This document shows, piece by piece, positions 46,839 through 58,652 of a DNA stretch of 64,000 nucleotides. The notes beneath the pieces are model-generated. The model ran no database searches. It had not been told where the DNA came from and saw only the letters and a list, made by a program, of their open reading frames with translations. The stretch spans positions 124,001 through 188,000 of the forward strand of contig JAKUHH010000216.1 of the NCBI GenBank assembly GCA_022701365.1, written 5' to 3'. Origin of the DNA: Mycocentrospora acerina. Its lineage: Eukaryota; Ascomycota; Dothideomycetes; Pleosporales. The position numbers and the translations under genes were made by a program. The number at the start of each line of letters is the position of its first letter. Position 1 is the stretch's first letter.

Positions 46839-47842
46839 GATGTGGATGGGTAAGTTGGGATATCGAGTAGTTTACTTCTGGTGGGGTAAGTATTGTCGAG
46901 ATTTCTGAGGGCTCAACGTGATGTTGTTTGGTTGTTTGGTTGTTGGGATATGTGTCGATACAAAATGCCTGAGGCTAGATATATATACATATGGTCAAGG
47001 CAGCATAGTATTTCAAAGCAGGCCGTATTCCGCGTATTACAGCATCTTCTATGATTACTCTGTTAATACTATGAGTACGCCAACTAATCTGAGGCTGACT
47101 CCCGGCACTAAGAGGATGATTTGTAAACCCCCGACCATGACAAAAGACCTGGAGAAGAAACGTGTTCAGAAGTATCTTGCACTATGCCACATCGCAGAGG
47201 TGAATTACGTTCGTTTAAAAATCAAGGTAGCTTAAAATTCCTTATCTTGCGGGTTGCTACGAGAGAAAAGCTTGACTTCGAGCTGTGGTGTTGCCAGATG
47301 GAAAATGACGCAATCCTCAGAAACTTGTCAACGGCGGTATCAGGTTTTATCTCCGTCTTCTCACCACCCCACCACATACCACATACCGTTTGGTTCAACT
47401 TTGCAAGATTACTCATCACGGCCAAATACGGACGGATGAACGTCTAGTAGGACATATATATACCTGTTGTACAATAAGGTCTTCTTTCGGTCTTTTATTG
47501 CTCGTTGAGTAATCAGCCAAGTTCCATCTGTCATTTCCCACGCTTTAAGTTCTAAGAGAGTCTCCTGCAAAAAGAGTAGTGCAATTTTTCACATTTCTGC
47601 ATTTAAAGGACTAGACGGTACCCTTTTCCAGAGGCAATGTGGGTTGGTACAAGTAAATGTCTTTATACATTATTTTTTACCATGGAGAGAGCCATACCCC
47701 CAATCAATCCCTCGTCTTAAGGTATCCTATGTATAAGCAATTCGAAGGGTCAGCTACATTGCATTCCCCCAGACATTCGAAATCCATAGCCACGTCGTCA
47801 TATTGTACATCAGACTCCCTGATTCACTCACCTAGTCATCTT
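46839..47842. other. Intergenic region
   Basis: Upstream of the Old Yellow Enzyme gene and 3' of the next minus-strand gene. A 105-codon plus-strand frame (46918-47235) with a basic helix-like tail is present but has no support. The stretch is AT-rich near 46970-47000. Confidence 0.5.
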
Positions 47843-50212
47843 CTACACTCTCCCCTCTCCAACCACTCTTTCGAGCCACTCCCTCTCCATTCCCTCCGCA
47901 CACATCCCACACACCACTATCCTGCAAACCGCAACCCCGCACTCCCAAAGCTCCTCCTCGACGTCCTCTCCACATCTCTCACAAAATACCGGGACGCGAA
48001 CATGCTGCCTAATACCATGCTGAGTCTGCAAGTACGGCCTTACCTCCAGACTGTTGATTGAAACCTGGTCAGGAACCTGTGTCAAATCGATGGGGTGAAA
48101 GATGTGACCATTGAAAAGGCACATGTGCCTTGGGAGTTGTTTGGGATGGTGCTTGATGGAAGACGAAGAGGAAGGACGGGTTTCTTTAGGAAAGGGCGCA
48201 GGAGGGATTTGCTGGTCAGCAAGGACGTCGGAGTCGATGCGCTCAGAGAGGGGACGCTGCTCATTGGGGTCGTAAGTGTGGAGCCATTCGTGGACTAGGA
48301 CGCGGGATTCGTCACGAGGCATCTTTGGTTTCTTGTCTTTTGCAGTGCGGTCGTAGAGGACTGAGTAGCTGCGGTTCACGTCGGACTGCATTTTGGTTGG
48401 CCTGATTTGATGCTGCGAGGCCGGAGATGCGTCAACTTCGGGTTTCTTACGTCGGCCGTCGAGGAAACCCCTTTCATCTTTCTGAATTGAGGGAAAGTCC
48501 CCACTTCCCATAAAAGAGACAGAATTGGTAGGTGAGTCCTTCTTCTTGCGAGGCGGAATATCCACATGCTTGACCGCACTCCAAGGTAGCCTAGTAAAGG
48601 TCACTACCTGCGCCATGTGCACGGTGGGTTCTTCTTCCAGGTCAACACTACTGCAGATTGACACGATATCATCTTCGTTATCACCATTGTCTTCAAGCTT
48701 AACGTGAGGAACGCCCGAGCGCTTCACTGATCCAAACCCTTTCCTTAACTCTTCATGTTGTTCTCTCAACACAATATTCTCGGTATTCAATCGTAACTTT
48801 GCTGCATTGAGTTTGTAAAGAGCAGATCGACTGGCTTCAAGCCGCATATTTTCTTCAGCAGCATCCAGAAGACGATCCTCCACAGCTTGCAAGGGACTTC
48901 GCAGCTGCCATTTTACAGAACTAAGGTTGACTTTCGTACCAGGATGCACATCGTACTTTTCGTCCTCTTCTGGCTCTTCTTCGATGATCTGCTCCGTTGG
49001 CGAAAGATCGTAATCATCGATTTCGTATCTGACATACATGCTAAGATACGACTCGGTCTGCGACCGGGGCAGCATCGACGCACTACGTGGCGGATAGTCA
49101 TGCTCATACTCGGAGATGACTTCAAGTTCTGTATCATCTTCTTCTTCGTCATGGCGGTAGATTGTGCGAAGCTCATCAAACGATGCTTCTGTAATCGGTG
49201 ACATCCTATCCAGTGACTTGGGACCTCTCCTGCGCATACGGCGTCGTGGCGCTATTGGGACCGGGCGCGAAGCTGGCAGCACCGGATGTGAGCGTGCGTG
49301 AAGATCGCTATCACTACTATAACCAATTTCGACATCTTCTTCTGAGGTTCGAGGCGAAGCAGCTGCATAAATTCTTTTCGCCTTATACCTTGGGCCTGAT
49401 CCAAACGAAGGCAAGTTCCCCAGGACACGCATAGCTTTCTTAGTACTACCTCCCCATTGCCGCATAGCCTTTGGAGCATCAGTATCTATACCCTCCTCTT
49501 TGAACTTGGTCTTCCTGCTGGAAACATCCTTGAAAAATATTAGCAAAGGCGCAGAGTCGTACAAATGCAGTGATGATGGTACCGAACGGCTGTCAAAAAC
49601 ACCATAGTCCTGGAACAGGCTTCTATGCGGACTCCCCTTGCCTCGAGGCGACGCATCGACTTGGAGCCCAAGGAACTGAGCAGCCTTGCAAGGCGTAGTA
49701 GGAGGAAGCGGTGATGTAACCACAGGCATCATAGGAGAGTTTTGAGAGTTGGTCGACTTATCCTTTGACTTCAACCCATCAAACAACCCGTGTTTCTTCT
49801 TACCCTCAGTTGTTGCCGTCGTCGACGCAGATGCCGCGGTAGGTGTAGGCGAAGCCGTAGAAGAAGCATACTGACGAGTAGTACTACCTGGCGTTTGAGG
49901 ACCCCCTTCACAGCAGGGAGGTGAAGTCGTAGTCGTAGTCGTAGTCGCATCTGTACCACTACCACCACCACCCAGTTGTGACTTCACATCCGCATCTTCC
50001 TCTCTACTCACAGCCACACCCACTACATCCTCAGATACCCGTGGACAAGCACCTACCCCCACCGCCACGCTACTAACCAAACTCTTCGTCGCCGCCTGCA
50101 GATTCACCACCGGCGCCGTACTCAACCTCGGCAGCCCTGACCTCCGTACTAACCGTCTCCTCTGGCCGCCAACCCATACCGCAGGCCGTTTGGACGTGCT
50201 CGTACCAGCCAT
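47843..50212 (-). CDS. Large fungal protein with coiled coil and C-terminal Cys cluster
   Basis: Single open frame of 789 residues from the first ATG (MAGTSTSKRPAVWVGGQRRR). The N-terminal third is low-complexity Thr/Ser/Ala-rich. Basic and acidic disordered blocks follow, then a predicted coiled coil around LQAVEDRLLDAAEENMRLEA and LRLNTENIVLREQHEELRKG. The last ~50 residues hold a possible zinc-binding cluster: FCERCGEDVEEELWECG, then VCRIVVCGMCAEGMEREWL. That region continues in frame past a GTAAGG that could be read as a donor, and the ordered Cys spacing argues that it is coding. It may be a scaffold or RING-like protein, but I do not recognise the family. Confidence 0.78.
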   Translation of the reverse strand: MAGTSTSKRPAVWVGGQRRRLVRRSGLPRLSTAPVVNLQAATKSLVSSVAVGVGACPRVSEDVVGVAVSREEDADVKSQLGGGGSGTDATTTTTTTSPPCCEGGPQTPGSTTRQYASSTASPTPTAASASTTATTEGKKKHGLFDGLKSKDKSTNSQNSPMMPVVTSPLPPTTPCKAAQFLGLQVDASPRGKGSPHRSLFQDYGVFDSRSVPSSLHLYDSAPLLIFFKDVSSRKTKFKEEGIDTDAPKAMRQWGGSTKKAMRVLGNLPSFGSGPRYKAKRIYAAASPRTSEEDVEIGYSSDSDLHARSHPVLPASRPVPIAPRRRMRRRGPKSLDRMSPITEASFDELRTIYRHDEEEDDTELEVISEYEHDYPPRSASMLPRSQTESYLSMYVRYEIDDYDLSPTEQIIEEEPEEDEKYDVHPGTKVNLSSVKWQLRSPLQAVEDRLLDAAEENMRLEASRSALYKLNAAKLRLNTENIVLREQHEELRKGFGSVKRSGVPHVKLEDNGDNEDDIVSICSSVDLEEEPTVHMAQVVTFTRLPWSAVKHVDIPPRKKKDSPTNSVSFMGSGDFPSIQKDERGFLDGRRKKPEVDASPASQHQIRPTKMQSDVNRSYSVLYDRTAKDKKPKMPRDESRVLVHEWLHTYDPNEQRPLSERIDSDVLADQQIPPAPFPKETRPSSSSSIKHHPKQLPRHMCLFNGHIFHPIDLTQVPDQVSINSLEVRPYLQTQHGIRQHVRVPVFCERCGEDVEEELWECGVAVCRIVVCGMCAEGMEREWLERVVGEGRV

Positions 50213-51132
50213 GGCGAATGGATATGTCGCAGCAAATACGGCAAGCAAGTGACGTGTACCACGTGGGAAATATGCAATGACAACGCTCAAGCGTGTACGT
50301 GGCGAAGCCCAGATGTGGGTAGTAGTGGCGTGTCACCGACAAGACAAGTTGTCGTTGTCGATGCAAAAGGGAATTTTTTCTCTCTCTCCGTTGGCTTGAC
50401 GCAGGGCAAACGAATGTGAGGGTGTGGCTCCCGGTGGTGAAAGAGGAAGGCGCGGCATGCCGCTGCTTGTCTAATCGAGGTGAGGTGAATGCAAAAGAGA
50501 GGATGGATAGATACATGCATGTATGCATCATTAACATCTTATCTTGACTCTTTGTTGTTTAGTAGGAGAAGGTAGAGGGGGGGAGAGAGAAGAATATGGT
50601 GATTACAGTAACAAAGATGAAGAAGAGAAAAAAAAAGAAGAAGACGAAGAAGTGCATTCATGTAAAACAGAGAAATACCCCCATCTTGCATCAGAAAAAT
50701 AAAACTTGAACAACAAAGTGAGTGAATGAGCACAATTGGGGAAAGAAAATAAAAAAATCTTTGCATAGTGTAATTTATCCTGCGCGGAGAAGAGGAGGGG
50801 ACGAGGTATCTTCCTTAGGTATTAACTAGTATCCTGACATCCTAACATCCATCAAGTGTTGAATCCACATTCCCACCACACACACACACACAAATCCCCA
50901 CAAAATCCCAAATATCTATCCCCTACATCTCTCACCAGCGAAAAAAACTCTCTTAAAACGCTAGACAAACAACAGCAAAAAATAAAACACTCTAGTAATG
51001 CCATTGCCAACAGTAAAAACCCCCTCAGCTTTCATGTCATCTCGTCGATAGAGTAAGTGAATAAGTAAGTAAATAGGTCTCCTCTCGTTTATATACACCA
51101 AGAGATACAACATCAACAACCACAAAAAAGCG
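50213..51132. other. Intergenic region with AG- and CA-rich repeats
   Basis: About 0.9 kb. A purine-rich AG/AAG tract at roughly 50560-50650 and a CA dinucleotide tract at 50877-50892. The frames here are low-complexity shadows of these repeats. Confidence 0.6.
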
Positions 51133-54100
51133 CTATGTACGATCTTGCGAGTGGCTCAGCCTAGCAACCTGCTCGCCCACGCCCACAGTCTTACTTCCAT
51201 CCTTGCTGGCTACCGGCGACGAAGGGGCACTCCTGTCCAGTGAGGGCCTCAACCCAACTTCACTTAGACTACCCAAAGGTGTCCCGGGTGGGCTTTCCGT
51301 CAGATTGCCTTCTCCCAGAACGACTGGCACTGCGCCGAGGGATTGGACAGAATCAGGTTCTTGATGACGCGACGGGCCTGACTTCCTCGTCGGGGTGGCG
51401 CCGATGCCTCTGTGAATTTCCATTGTGGAGGGGGGCATGTTGCTATTGTTGCTGTTGTTCTTGAGGAAAGCCGATATCTCAGCATCACTTGTGCCATGTG
51501 CGCCGGGGGTCTGCGGAGTGCTTTGGCTGGGGAGACGGGGGCTGCGTGAGCCCTGGTTATTATTGATCTGTAGGAGTTTCTGGAGATATGTGCGGTCGTC
51601 GTTGTCGTCTTCCTCGTCGCTCGTTCCGTCAAGGTACATGTTATCCCAGTCGGCAGTGCAGATGCTCTGCGTGGAATCGGCAGTGTTCATCCGTCGCGGA
51701 GACCGCTTAGATCCCTTGAGCGGCGACAACTCATCAGATACCTCTCTCATTTCGCTGGTCGTGCGTTCGATTGGCGGTTGGACATCCTCCTGTCCTCTGA
51801 CGTGTTCGCCGTCTTCTTTGACGGGTACTTCGATACCCTTGGCGCGGTCAATGGCGGGCTCATTCTCGTCGCGCGTTCTAGCCGAGTACGTGTCCGCAAA
51901 GTGCGTATCGCAGAGATGCTTGATGACCGGCCATCCATACGCATTGGCAAACATACGGCGGACAACCATGTTGTTATGCGCATCAGGCTCAAGTCGGACA
52001 AGAACCTTCCGCCATGAGAGATCTTTATGGTAGGCACGAGCAATCTTCTCCTCGACGCGCATGACACCTCCCTCAGTAGTAGTAGATACCTGGGATGAGG
52101 TGCTTTCGCCCGAAAAGTTACGGCCAGTGGCCCTCTTCTTCACTGGCGGCGGCGGAATATCCTCAGGGTGGTAGACACGATCGTGGAAGATTGTTCGCGC
52201 CCGAGTAGACGGATCTGTGATCCACGTTGTCGGAGGAACCGGCGGGTTGATAAGGTCACCAGCAGACTCAAAGATTGTCGTCTTGGGAGGTGCCAACATG
52301 CTCTTGGCATTATCAACCGCAGTATCCCCCCGCGTCGCCTGCGGCCTCTTCCGCTGTGCCGTGTTCTGCAACGACGAAGCTTCAGACTCGGCCTCTTGCT
52401 CATCCTCATCCTCGTTCTTCGGAAACGTCTGGCTGCGCTTGAACATCTTCTTGTCCCTCGCTGTATGCTTGCCAGTAGGCCGAATATAACTCCAGAGCTG
52501 CATGAGGGTGTTTTGCGGTTGAAAGTACGAATCATTCTCCAGCTCCGCATTGGGCGACTTCTTCTTCCCTTCCATAGGCTTGGCAGCAGCAGCCTGCGCC
52601 TCGTCGTCTTGGTTGGTGATGTCCGCACCCGGCAAAGGAACCATATCCGCATCTCGTTGTAAAGAAGGTGACCCAGCACGATCAATCTCATCATCTGAAA
52701 AGCCGATTCTCGACGCACTAGCTGGCGTATTCTGCCCCGTCAACTGCCCAAACCCCCATATCGCAACCGCTCCAACAAGGCCGTTCTCTCTCCGCGCCTT
52801 CTCCACCTTGCCCAAGCCAGTCCAGTCAAGGAACAAAAGACAGCTTGTGCGAAGCGGAACGATACCGTCGTTGACTACATTCGAGTACAGCGTGCGGTTT
52901 CGGAACATGCGTAAAACTTGATGTGCAGGACCAGTAGGCAGGATTCGAAGCAGTGGTTTCGCGCCAGGGTCATCCTGGTCGTGCTGGTTCTGAGACTGAT
53001 TCCCAAGCCCACTGACCATGGCAGTCCACCCTTGCTTTGCCAGCGTGGGAGCCCTCCACGTCAACCCGAGATCTTGGCCTGTTCTACCAACCAGCCCAAA
53101 ATCAAGAGCAAACTTCACATACATGGGGTTTTCGTTGCTCAGCCCCAGGAACGGAGAGGCCATGGCGATGAAATTGATGGGCTTGATCTTCTCGAAGAAA
53201 TGCGGGGAATGCTTGTGGATGTACGCAATGGCATATGTCTGCACCAGACCTCCGAGCGAGTGGCCAATGAAACTAATGCTTGTAAATGTGTATGCCCGTT
53301 TGGTATGCCGTGTAGGTGCCTGGTGAATGGTGCTCCCGTTGTGAGCCGGTATCCCCTCGTCAGCCTTGTCCTTGGAGGGCGAGAAAGTATTGGACAGCTT
53401 TTCACCAATGGACCTTTTGACAGGCAGAAACGGCTGATCAGGATATGTCGTTCGAAGCACGTATTTGGCAAGTCTCTTCCCAAGATACTGGATGCCGCGC
53501 TCAGTGCGTATGACGTTGCCGTCAAACCCCCGCACAATGACCTCCTCTTCGTCGTCGTCTTCATCCTCGTCGTTGATCTCGTCTTGGCCACCTGACAACG
53601 GAGCAGTCGAGCTGTCCGTCACCGTCTCTTTACTTGCTCTTTGGTTCTTTTCCTCCCGCCGCCGTCTCCGTCTATCTTCGCGAGCCTGCTTGGCCGTCGC
53701 ATCGATGCTCTCTTTCAAATACAGCAGATCCGCGCCGAGATTGCTGTGCAGTCCATGGGTAACCATAACAAGGTGTATCTTCTTCTGCTTGCGATTGTCC
53801 TCATGCTCTTCCTGGTGGGTATCCTTGGACGTGCGTGTACCAGCATGGTGTTCCTCGTCCTTCCACTCGGGCAGTTCCGGCTTGTTCCACAGGCTCGTCG
53901 TATCGTCCACAACCAACTTGACAGCCTTTGAGTAGACGCCCTTTAGCTGAGCAGGGTGGCTAGACGTGTGCGCCTTCTTCCCCCCCTGCTGGTGGTCCTG
54001 CACCTTGCCTGGCACGCCGTGGCTATTGCCAGTGACGGCGGTGAAGCCCAGGTCCAGCGAGCGCTCGTCGCGGGCAACCAGCAGCTCGTAGTTGACCGAG

Positions 54101-54715
54101 GCCGAGTTGGAGAAGATGATCTGCGAGGCAATCTCAACAATCCATGTTGCGCTCTTGGGCGAGCCGTCGGCGTTGGTGCTCTCGTCGCCCTGCCTGATGT
54201 GCTCGGGGACGGTCAGCTTGGCGCTCCAGTAGCCGCCGGCCTTGAGGTTGGGCTCAAACTCGGGGACGCCATATGTCTTGGGCGACTCGGCCTTCTTGTT
54301 GGGGTTGAAGGTCGAGGGGTAGGCGGCGACGTGGATGGTGTAGGGGCCGTGGAGGTAGGCGGCGCGCAGCGGGATGGCCGAAGTGTTGCGAATGCGGACG
54401 TGCAGCAGTTGGGGCGAGGGCAAGATGCGGTCCTCGGCAGGCGTGTATGTGAGGGTGTACCTGCAGGGCGTGGTTAGCCGCCGTCGTGCACTTTGCAGCA
54501 CATATCATGTGTGTATATCAGCAGCATACACACCTCACCACCTCGCCCACCTTGACGCTCCCCGTCTGGTGCACCAGCAACATGTTCCGTGCGCGCTGCT
54601 GCTCGGCGTCGCGCTCCTGCTGCGACTGGGTGCACAGGAAAAACGCTGCTTGTGGTCGCGTGCAGCCCGAGTCGGGGGTTTGGGCGAGTCTATACGTGCG
54701 AGGCGTGAGCAGCAT
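51133..54715 (-). CDS. DUF676 putative serine esterase/lipase (Rog1-like)
   Basis: Two exons, 54534-54715 and 51133-54460, with GTGTGT donor and CTGCAG acceptor; 1169 residues. Related to yeast Rog1 and YOR059C, alpha/beta hydrolases acting on glycerolipids. An N-terminal beta-sandwich-like region (~1-200) precedes the hydrolase domain. That domain opens with HLVMVTHGLHSNLGADLLYL (oxyanion strand) and holds the nucleophile elbow SFIGHSLGGLVQTY, with Ser near residue 461. Further landmarks are NFIAMASPFLGL and NDGIVPLRTSCLLFLDW. Acidic linkers interrupt the domain (DEDEDDDEEE). The long C-terminal part is mostly disordered with one ordered block (DLSWRKVLVRLEPDAHNNMV then GWPVIKHL) that is typical of these fungal homologues. 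Likely membrane- or lipid-droplet-associated. Confidence 0.9.
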
Positions 54716-55922
54716 TTAGCGGGCCTGGTCGGACGTCGGTGCGGACGAGGCCACAGCGCGTCGTCATCAGCATTCGCGCGCAGGGTAAGCAAAGGAACAG
54801 ATACACGGTGGGCGGAGGCGACGAGAAGGCGGGGAGGGGCGGGAGAGGGACGGCATTCTGATGCGACGGTCACGCTGTTGTGTGCTTTGTCTGAGGATGT
54901 GACGCCCCAACGTCATTCACTGCTCGTGTGCCTGGGCCTGTCCTGTCCTGTCCTGGCATCTCCCGCCTTCACCAACGAGAGAGAGCACATGCTCGCTCTG
55001 CTTGCATCGCCATGTGCCTACCTACCTGCCTATCCCTTTCCCCAAACGGTCCTCTGCGTGCATCAAACGTCTTGTGCATGCAGCTCGCATTGCGATAACC
55101 TCCGACGCCAACACAGCGAGTGTTGCACATTGTCACATGCATGTCCCTTCGATAACGAACCCTATCAGCAACCTCTCATGTCCGCTCCGAGCCCCACTTG
55201 ACCTTGTAGCTACAACTACACCCCCATGTAGTTCGTCCGTATCCAACTGCTGCGCACAGAGTATTACGCGTCGTGAAGCAGACGTCTGAGGGCATTTATT
55301 TACTAATAACTTTTCACATGATGAAAGTTCAGAGATGGGTGGGTTAGGGTGTACCGTCAAAGGCTGTTTGTTGTCCATGTACCTACATATATGCATTTCC
55401 ACCACCACCGATAGTCATCAATAAATAACCGAAGATGCATAGAAACAAACAACTCCATCTTACTACATTATTTAAGCAAAGATAAACTTGGCTACTCGAT
55501 GCTTTCAGCGATAACAAAGAACAAATGTTTGTACCAAAACAAAAAGTCGAGAAGCAAGGCAATAATCATCACATGAATCAATCAGTCAACAAATGCAAAG
55601 GAGCAATTCATGAAAGAAGCTTCATACTTTTAACAAGACATCTGAATTCGTAATTCTCTATCTATCAACAAAGGAAAATCGTAAAAGATCCAGTTTGCAA
55701 ATGGGGGCGGGGAAAGCAGGCACATCACCATGGTTGCGCCCCCCTTCTCCTCCCAACTGCAGGATATACACCAGACCCTGACTTCTTAGCTAAACTCCCC
55801 CAAACCAAGGGACCAAACAAAAAAACGCCAGAAAATGCCCATCACACAAACCAGACGTGTGTGGAAAGAAGAACAAGAGAAAATTTTCAAGAGTCCCAGC
55901 TCTTACTATCCTTTTTTTTAAT
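54716..55922. other. Intergenic region
   Basis: Upstream of the lipase gene and downstream of the next minus-strand gene. Contains short CCTGT repeats near 54935-54955. A 275-codon plus-strand frame crossing the lipase 5' end is an antisense shadow. No gene supported. Confidence 0.55.
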
Positions 55923-57410
55923 TTACTCAATAGCGGAAGCGCCGTTGCCGTGGAAGACGGGGTTGATGGACTCGTTGAACTCAAACTTAAAGTCTGTGCC
56001 AAGCTCCTTCTTCATGGCCGTGGTGACGGCGTCAAACACATTCTTGAAGACGCCAAAGTTGGCAGGGTTCTCCTCGTCGTTGTCGCCGCCCTGGAAGACA
56101 CCGGTGCGGACAAGGCACGTGTTCCAGCCATACATGTTTCCACCGATGATGTCAGATGCGGGGTTGTCGCCGATCATGTAGATGTTCGAGGGCAGGCGCT
56201 CATCATTGTGGATCGTCTCCATCCAGCTGGCGATGACCTCGTCGGCGTACTTGTATGTGGCCAACTCGGGCTTGCCGTAGACGACACGCTCGAGGTCGAC
56301 GCCAGTCAGGGACTTGTACATGGCCTCGAGGCCAATGCGGAATGCACCCTGAGACATGCGGGGGAAGGGGTGCTCGGTGGGGCAGAGCATGTCGCCCTGG
56401 GAGAAGTAGATGGGGATGCGCTGGGAGACGGGGTCCTTTGCACGGGTGCCAAACTTGCCGTTCTCGCTCTGGAGAAGATCCATGATGATTTGGATGTCGG
56501 TGGCGTAGTCGCGGCTGTCGGAGAAGACCATGATGGCATCAATGTTGATCTTGGAGAAGTCACGGGGACGGGATGTCTTGCGCTCCTCCTCGGTGAAGAC
56601 GCGGTAAGGGGCAATGGTAGGGTCCCAGGCGATGATGTCGTTGGGGACAACAATGTCCTGGAAGCCGTACTCCTCAGCTACCTCGCGGCACTTGTAGCCC
56701 TCACCACCGACAACAAGAACGGTCTTGTAGTACTCGGCCAGAGCACGCATGGGAGTGTGTGACTGGATGAACTGCTCGGTGGAGATGGGGTTGTGCAGAA
56801 TCTTGGAGAGCTGCTCTACACGAGCGACCTCGGGCTTTCCGGAGCCGTTGGTAAGGAAGATGTGGGGGATCTTGATGCCGAGCTCGTTGTCACCGTTGAG
56901 AATCTCAAGGACACGCTTGCCCTCGGGGATTAGGCGGTCACCGTGGACGAGCACACCATCAATGTCAAAGACAAAGGCCATGTCCTTGGCGGCGCGAACC
57001 TTCTCGCCAGAGAGGTCCTGAAGCTGAGCAGCGATGATGTCGCGGGATGGCTGGATAGTAGGCATGCCAGGGCGTTGGCCAGCTCCCTCGGGGTAGTGAA
57101 CGGAAGATAGCCTCGATTGCCTCTTTGAACGGGGGATAGGCAGAGAAGCACCGAATGAGTTCCTCGATCCTCGTCGATCCCTCATCGAGGGCGACAAGGA
57201 GAGGTTGTGCATGTATTGAGATCCATCAGCGACCGAGTTCCTTGTTGCAGGGACCTCGATCGAGTTGACTGTGCCGCTGGTGCTGGCATCACCAGGAATG
57301 ACGAGTCCACCAGCACTCAGGTTGTTGGAGGGAGTTTGGTTGGCATCTTGAGGCTTGCTCTGGGTGACAGGTGCGTCGACGATAAAATCAGAGTCCTCGT
57401 AGGCGGGCAT
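55923..57410 (-). CDS. HAD superfamily subfamily IIA hydrolase (CECR5/YKR070W-like)
   Basis: Single exon, 495 residues. The first ~120 residues are Ser/Arg/Pro-rich and disordered. The HAD fold follows with all motifs: FDIDGVLVHGD (nucleophile and acid Asp), IFLTNGSGKP (motif II Thr), YGKPEL (motif III Lys) and MIGDNPASDIIGGN (motif IV acids). The cap domain between motifs II and III is of the class IIA type. Close relatives are yeast YKR070W and human CECR5/HDHD5, often mitochondrial; the substrate is not known. The long N-terminal extension has no strong mitochondrial signal, so location is unclear. Confidence 0.92.
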   Translation of the reverse strand: MPAYEDSDFIVDAPVTQSKPQDANQTPSNNLSAGGLVIPGDASTSGTVNSIEVPATRNSVADGSQYMHNLSLSPSMRDRRGSRNSFGASLPIPRSKRQSRLSSVHYPEGAGQRPGMPTIQPSRDIIAAQLQDLSGEKVRAAKDMAFVFDIDGVLVHGDRLIPEGKRVLEILNGDNELGIKIPHIFLTNGSGKPEVARVEQLSKILHNPISTEQFIQSHTPMRALAEYYKTVLVVGGEGYKCREVAEEYGFQDIVVPNDIIAWDPTIAPYRVFTEEERKTSRPRDFSKINIDAIMVFSDSRDYATDIQIIMDLLQSENGKFGTRAKDPVSQRIPIYFSQGDMLCPTEHPFPRMSQGAFRIGLEAMYKSLTGVDLERVVYGKPELATYKYADEVIASWMETIHNDERLPSNIYMIGDNPASDIIGGNMYGWNTCLVRTGVFQGGDNDEENPANFGVFKNVFDAVTTAMKKELGTDFKFEFNESINPVFHGNGASAIE

Positions 57411-58652
57411 GTTGAAGGTGGTTCTTGATGTTTGTAAAAAAAGGTAAGGGTATCAAAAGTGTTGATCTGATATGTATAAGCTTGACTGAAGCTGAAGTGG
57501 GATGAGTGATGGATGTAAAGAAGTGAGATGATAAATGATTCATGGTTCTGGGGAAGGCCATATATATCAATTCCTCCTTCCCCCAGATGCCATCATCCCA
57601 GCCTCAACCCTTCACAAAAAAACCACCATATCTTCATCCCGACCGTGGCCGATTCCTCCACCCTACCACTGGAGACGAAACATCCAACAACAATCTCAGT
57701 ACCCACAATACGACATCATCGCCCGCTCGGATAAGCCCGTTCAAGGGACCACTAACGAAAAAGCTCTGTCAGACCAGAAAATAGAAACTGGATATCGTCA
57801 TACTCGAGCTGTTAAAAAAACTGGGTACCCGATTACAGCACTCGCGCTCTGAGTCGCCACAACACCACAGGATCTGCCGGAGAGACTTTTCCAGCACAGT
57901 GTTGTCATCTCGCCGACGCACAAGGACAACCCGTTGGCACAGAGCCTCACCTGAAGCTTCACCGGCCACGACGGCTACGCCGCGGCCGACAAACCAGCCG
58001 ACGCAGACCGCTCGCCGTAAAGGAAGATTAGCATGCATTGATTCGAGCACTCGATCCATGATCGAGTGATAGCAACGGCAGAGATCCACTGTCTGGCGGA
58101 CGCTACAGGTAACACGGCTGTCCAATCCTCAAGGACTGCTAGTGACGTGAGAAATAGTGGGGCGCCCTGTTGCAGTTCGCCGAGATGTTGCCACATGTTC
58201 CTGGAAAAAGCGGCGATCATCTTTGGTGCCGCAGAGCCGCCGTGTGGTCGTTGCTGCAAAAGTTTCGAGAAGGTTGGAAGGTTGAGTCGGCCCTTGTGGA
58301 TTCAAGGGTCCACCGGTTACGTCATCTGCGATACGGCAAATGCAGCTCCTTGAAACTGTTGGATGGGGTCTTTTATGGAGCCTTTTCGGTGTAAGCTATG
58401 GGTACGAGAAGCGATCGGGGCCTGTGAGGTCACAGTTTGGACGATGAGCTGGTGTCGAGAGGGGGAGAGGGAGAAGAGATTTCGTCGAGGCAACTACGGC
58501 GAGATATATGTAGGAGGGGTTGCGGCCTTGACCTTGGGATGTTTTGGTCTACGACGTATTGTCTGATTATCTACACATTTTGATTAAGATATTCAATTGA
58601 TTGAAGAAACACACTCAAACCTCATCACATCCCCATATACACGCCGCCCAAC
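57411..58652. other. Divergent intergenic region
   Basis: About 1.2 kb between the divergent HAD and aldo-keto reductase genes. The frames are short and overlapping. A pyrimidine-rich patch lies before 57600. No gene or defined regulatory site supported. Confidence 0.5.

Noticed and set aside
46918..47235. 105-codon plus-strand frame with a basic tail
   Set aside because: Starts in promoter sequence of the Old Yellow Enzyme gene, has no homology that I recognise, and the region is AT-rich.
54374..55201. 275-codon plus-strand frame
   Set aside because: Overlaps the 5' end of the lipase gene in antisense and continues into intergenic DNA; no domain, Cys/Arg/His-skewed composition.
55857..56762. 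301-codon plus-strand frame
   Set aside because: Exactly antisense to the HAD hydrolase gene; produced by its codon bias. It lacks any domain, whereas the minus strand shows all HAD motifs.
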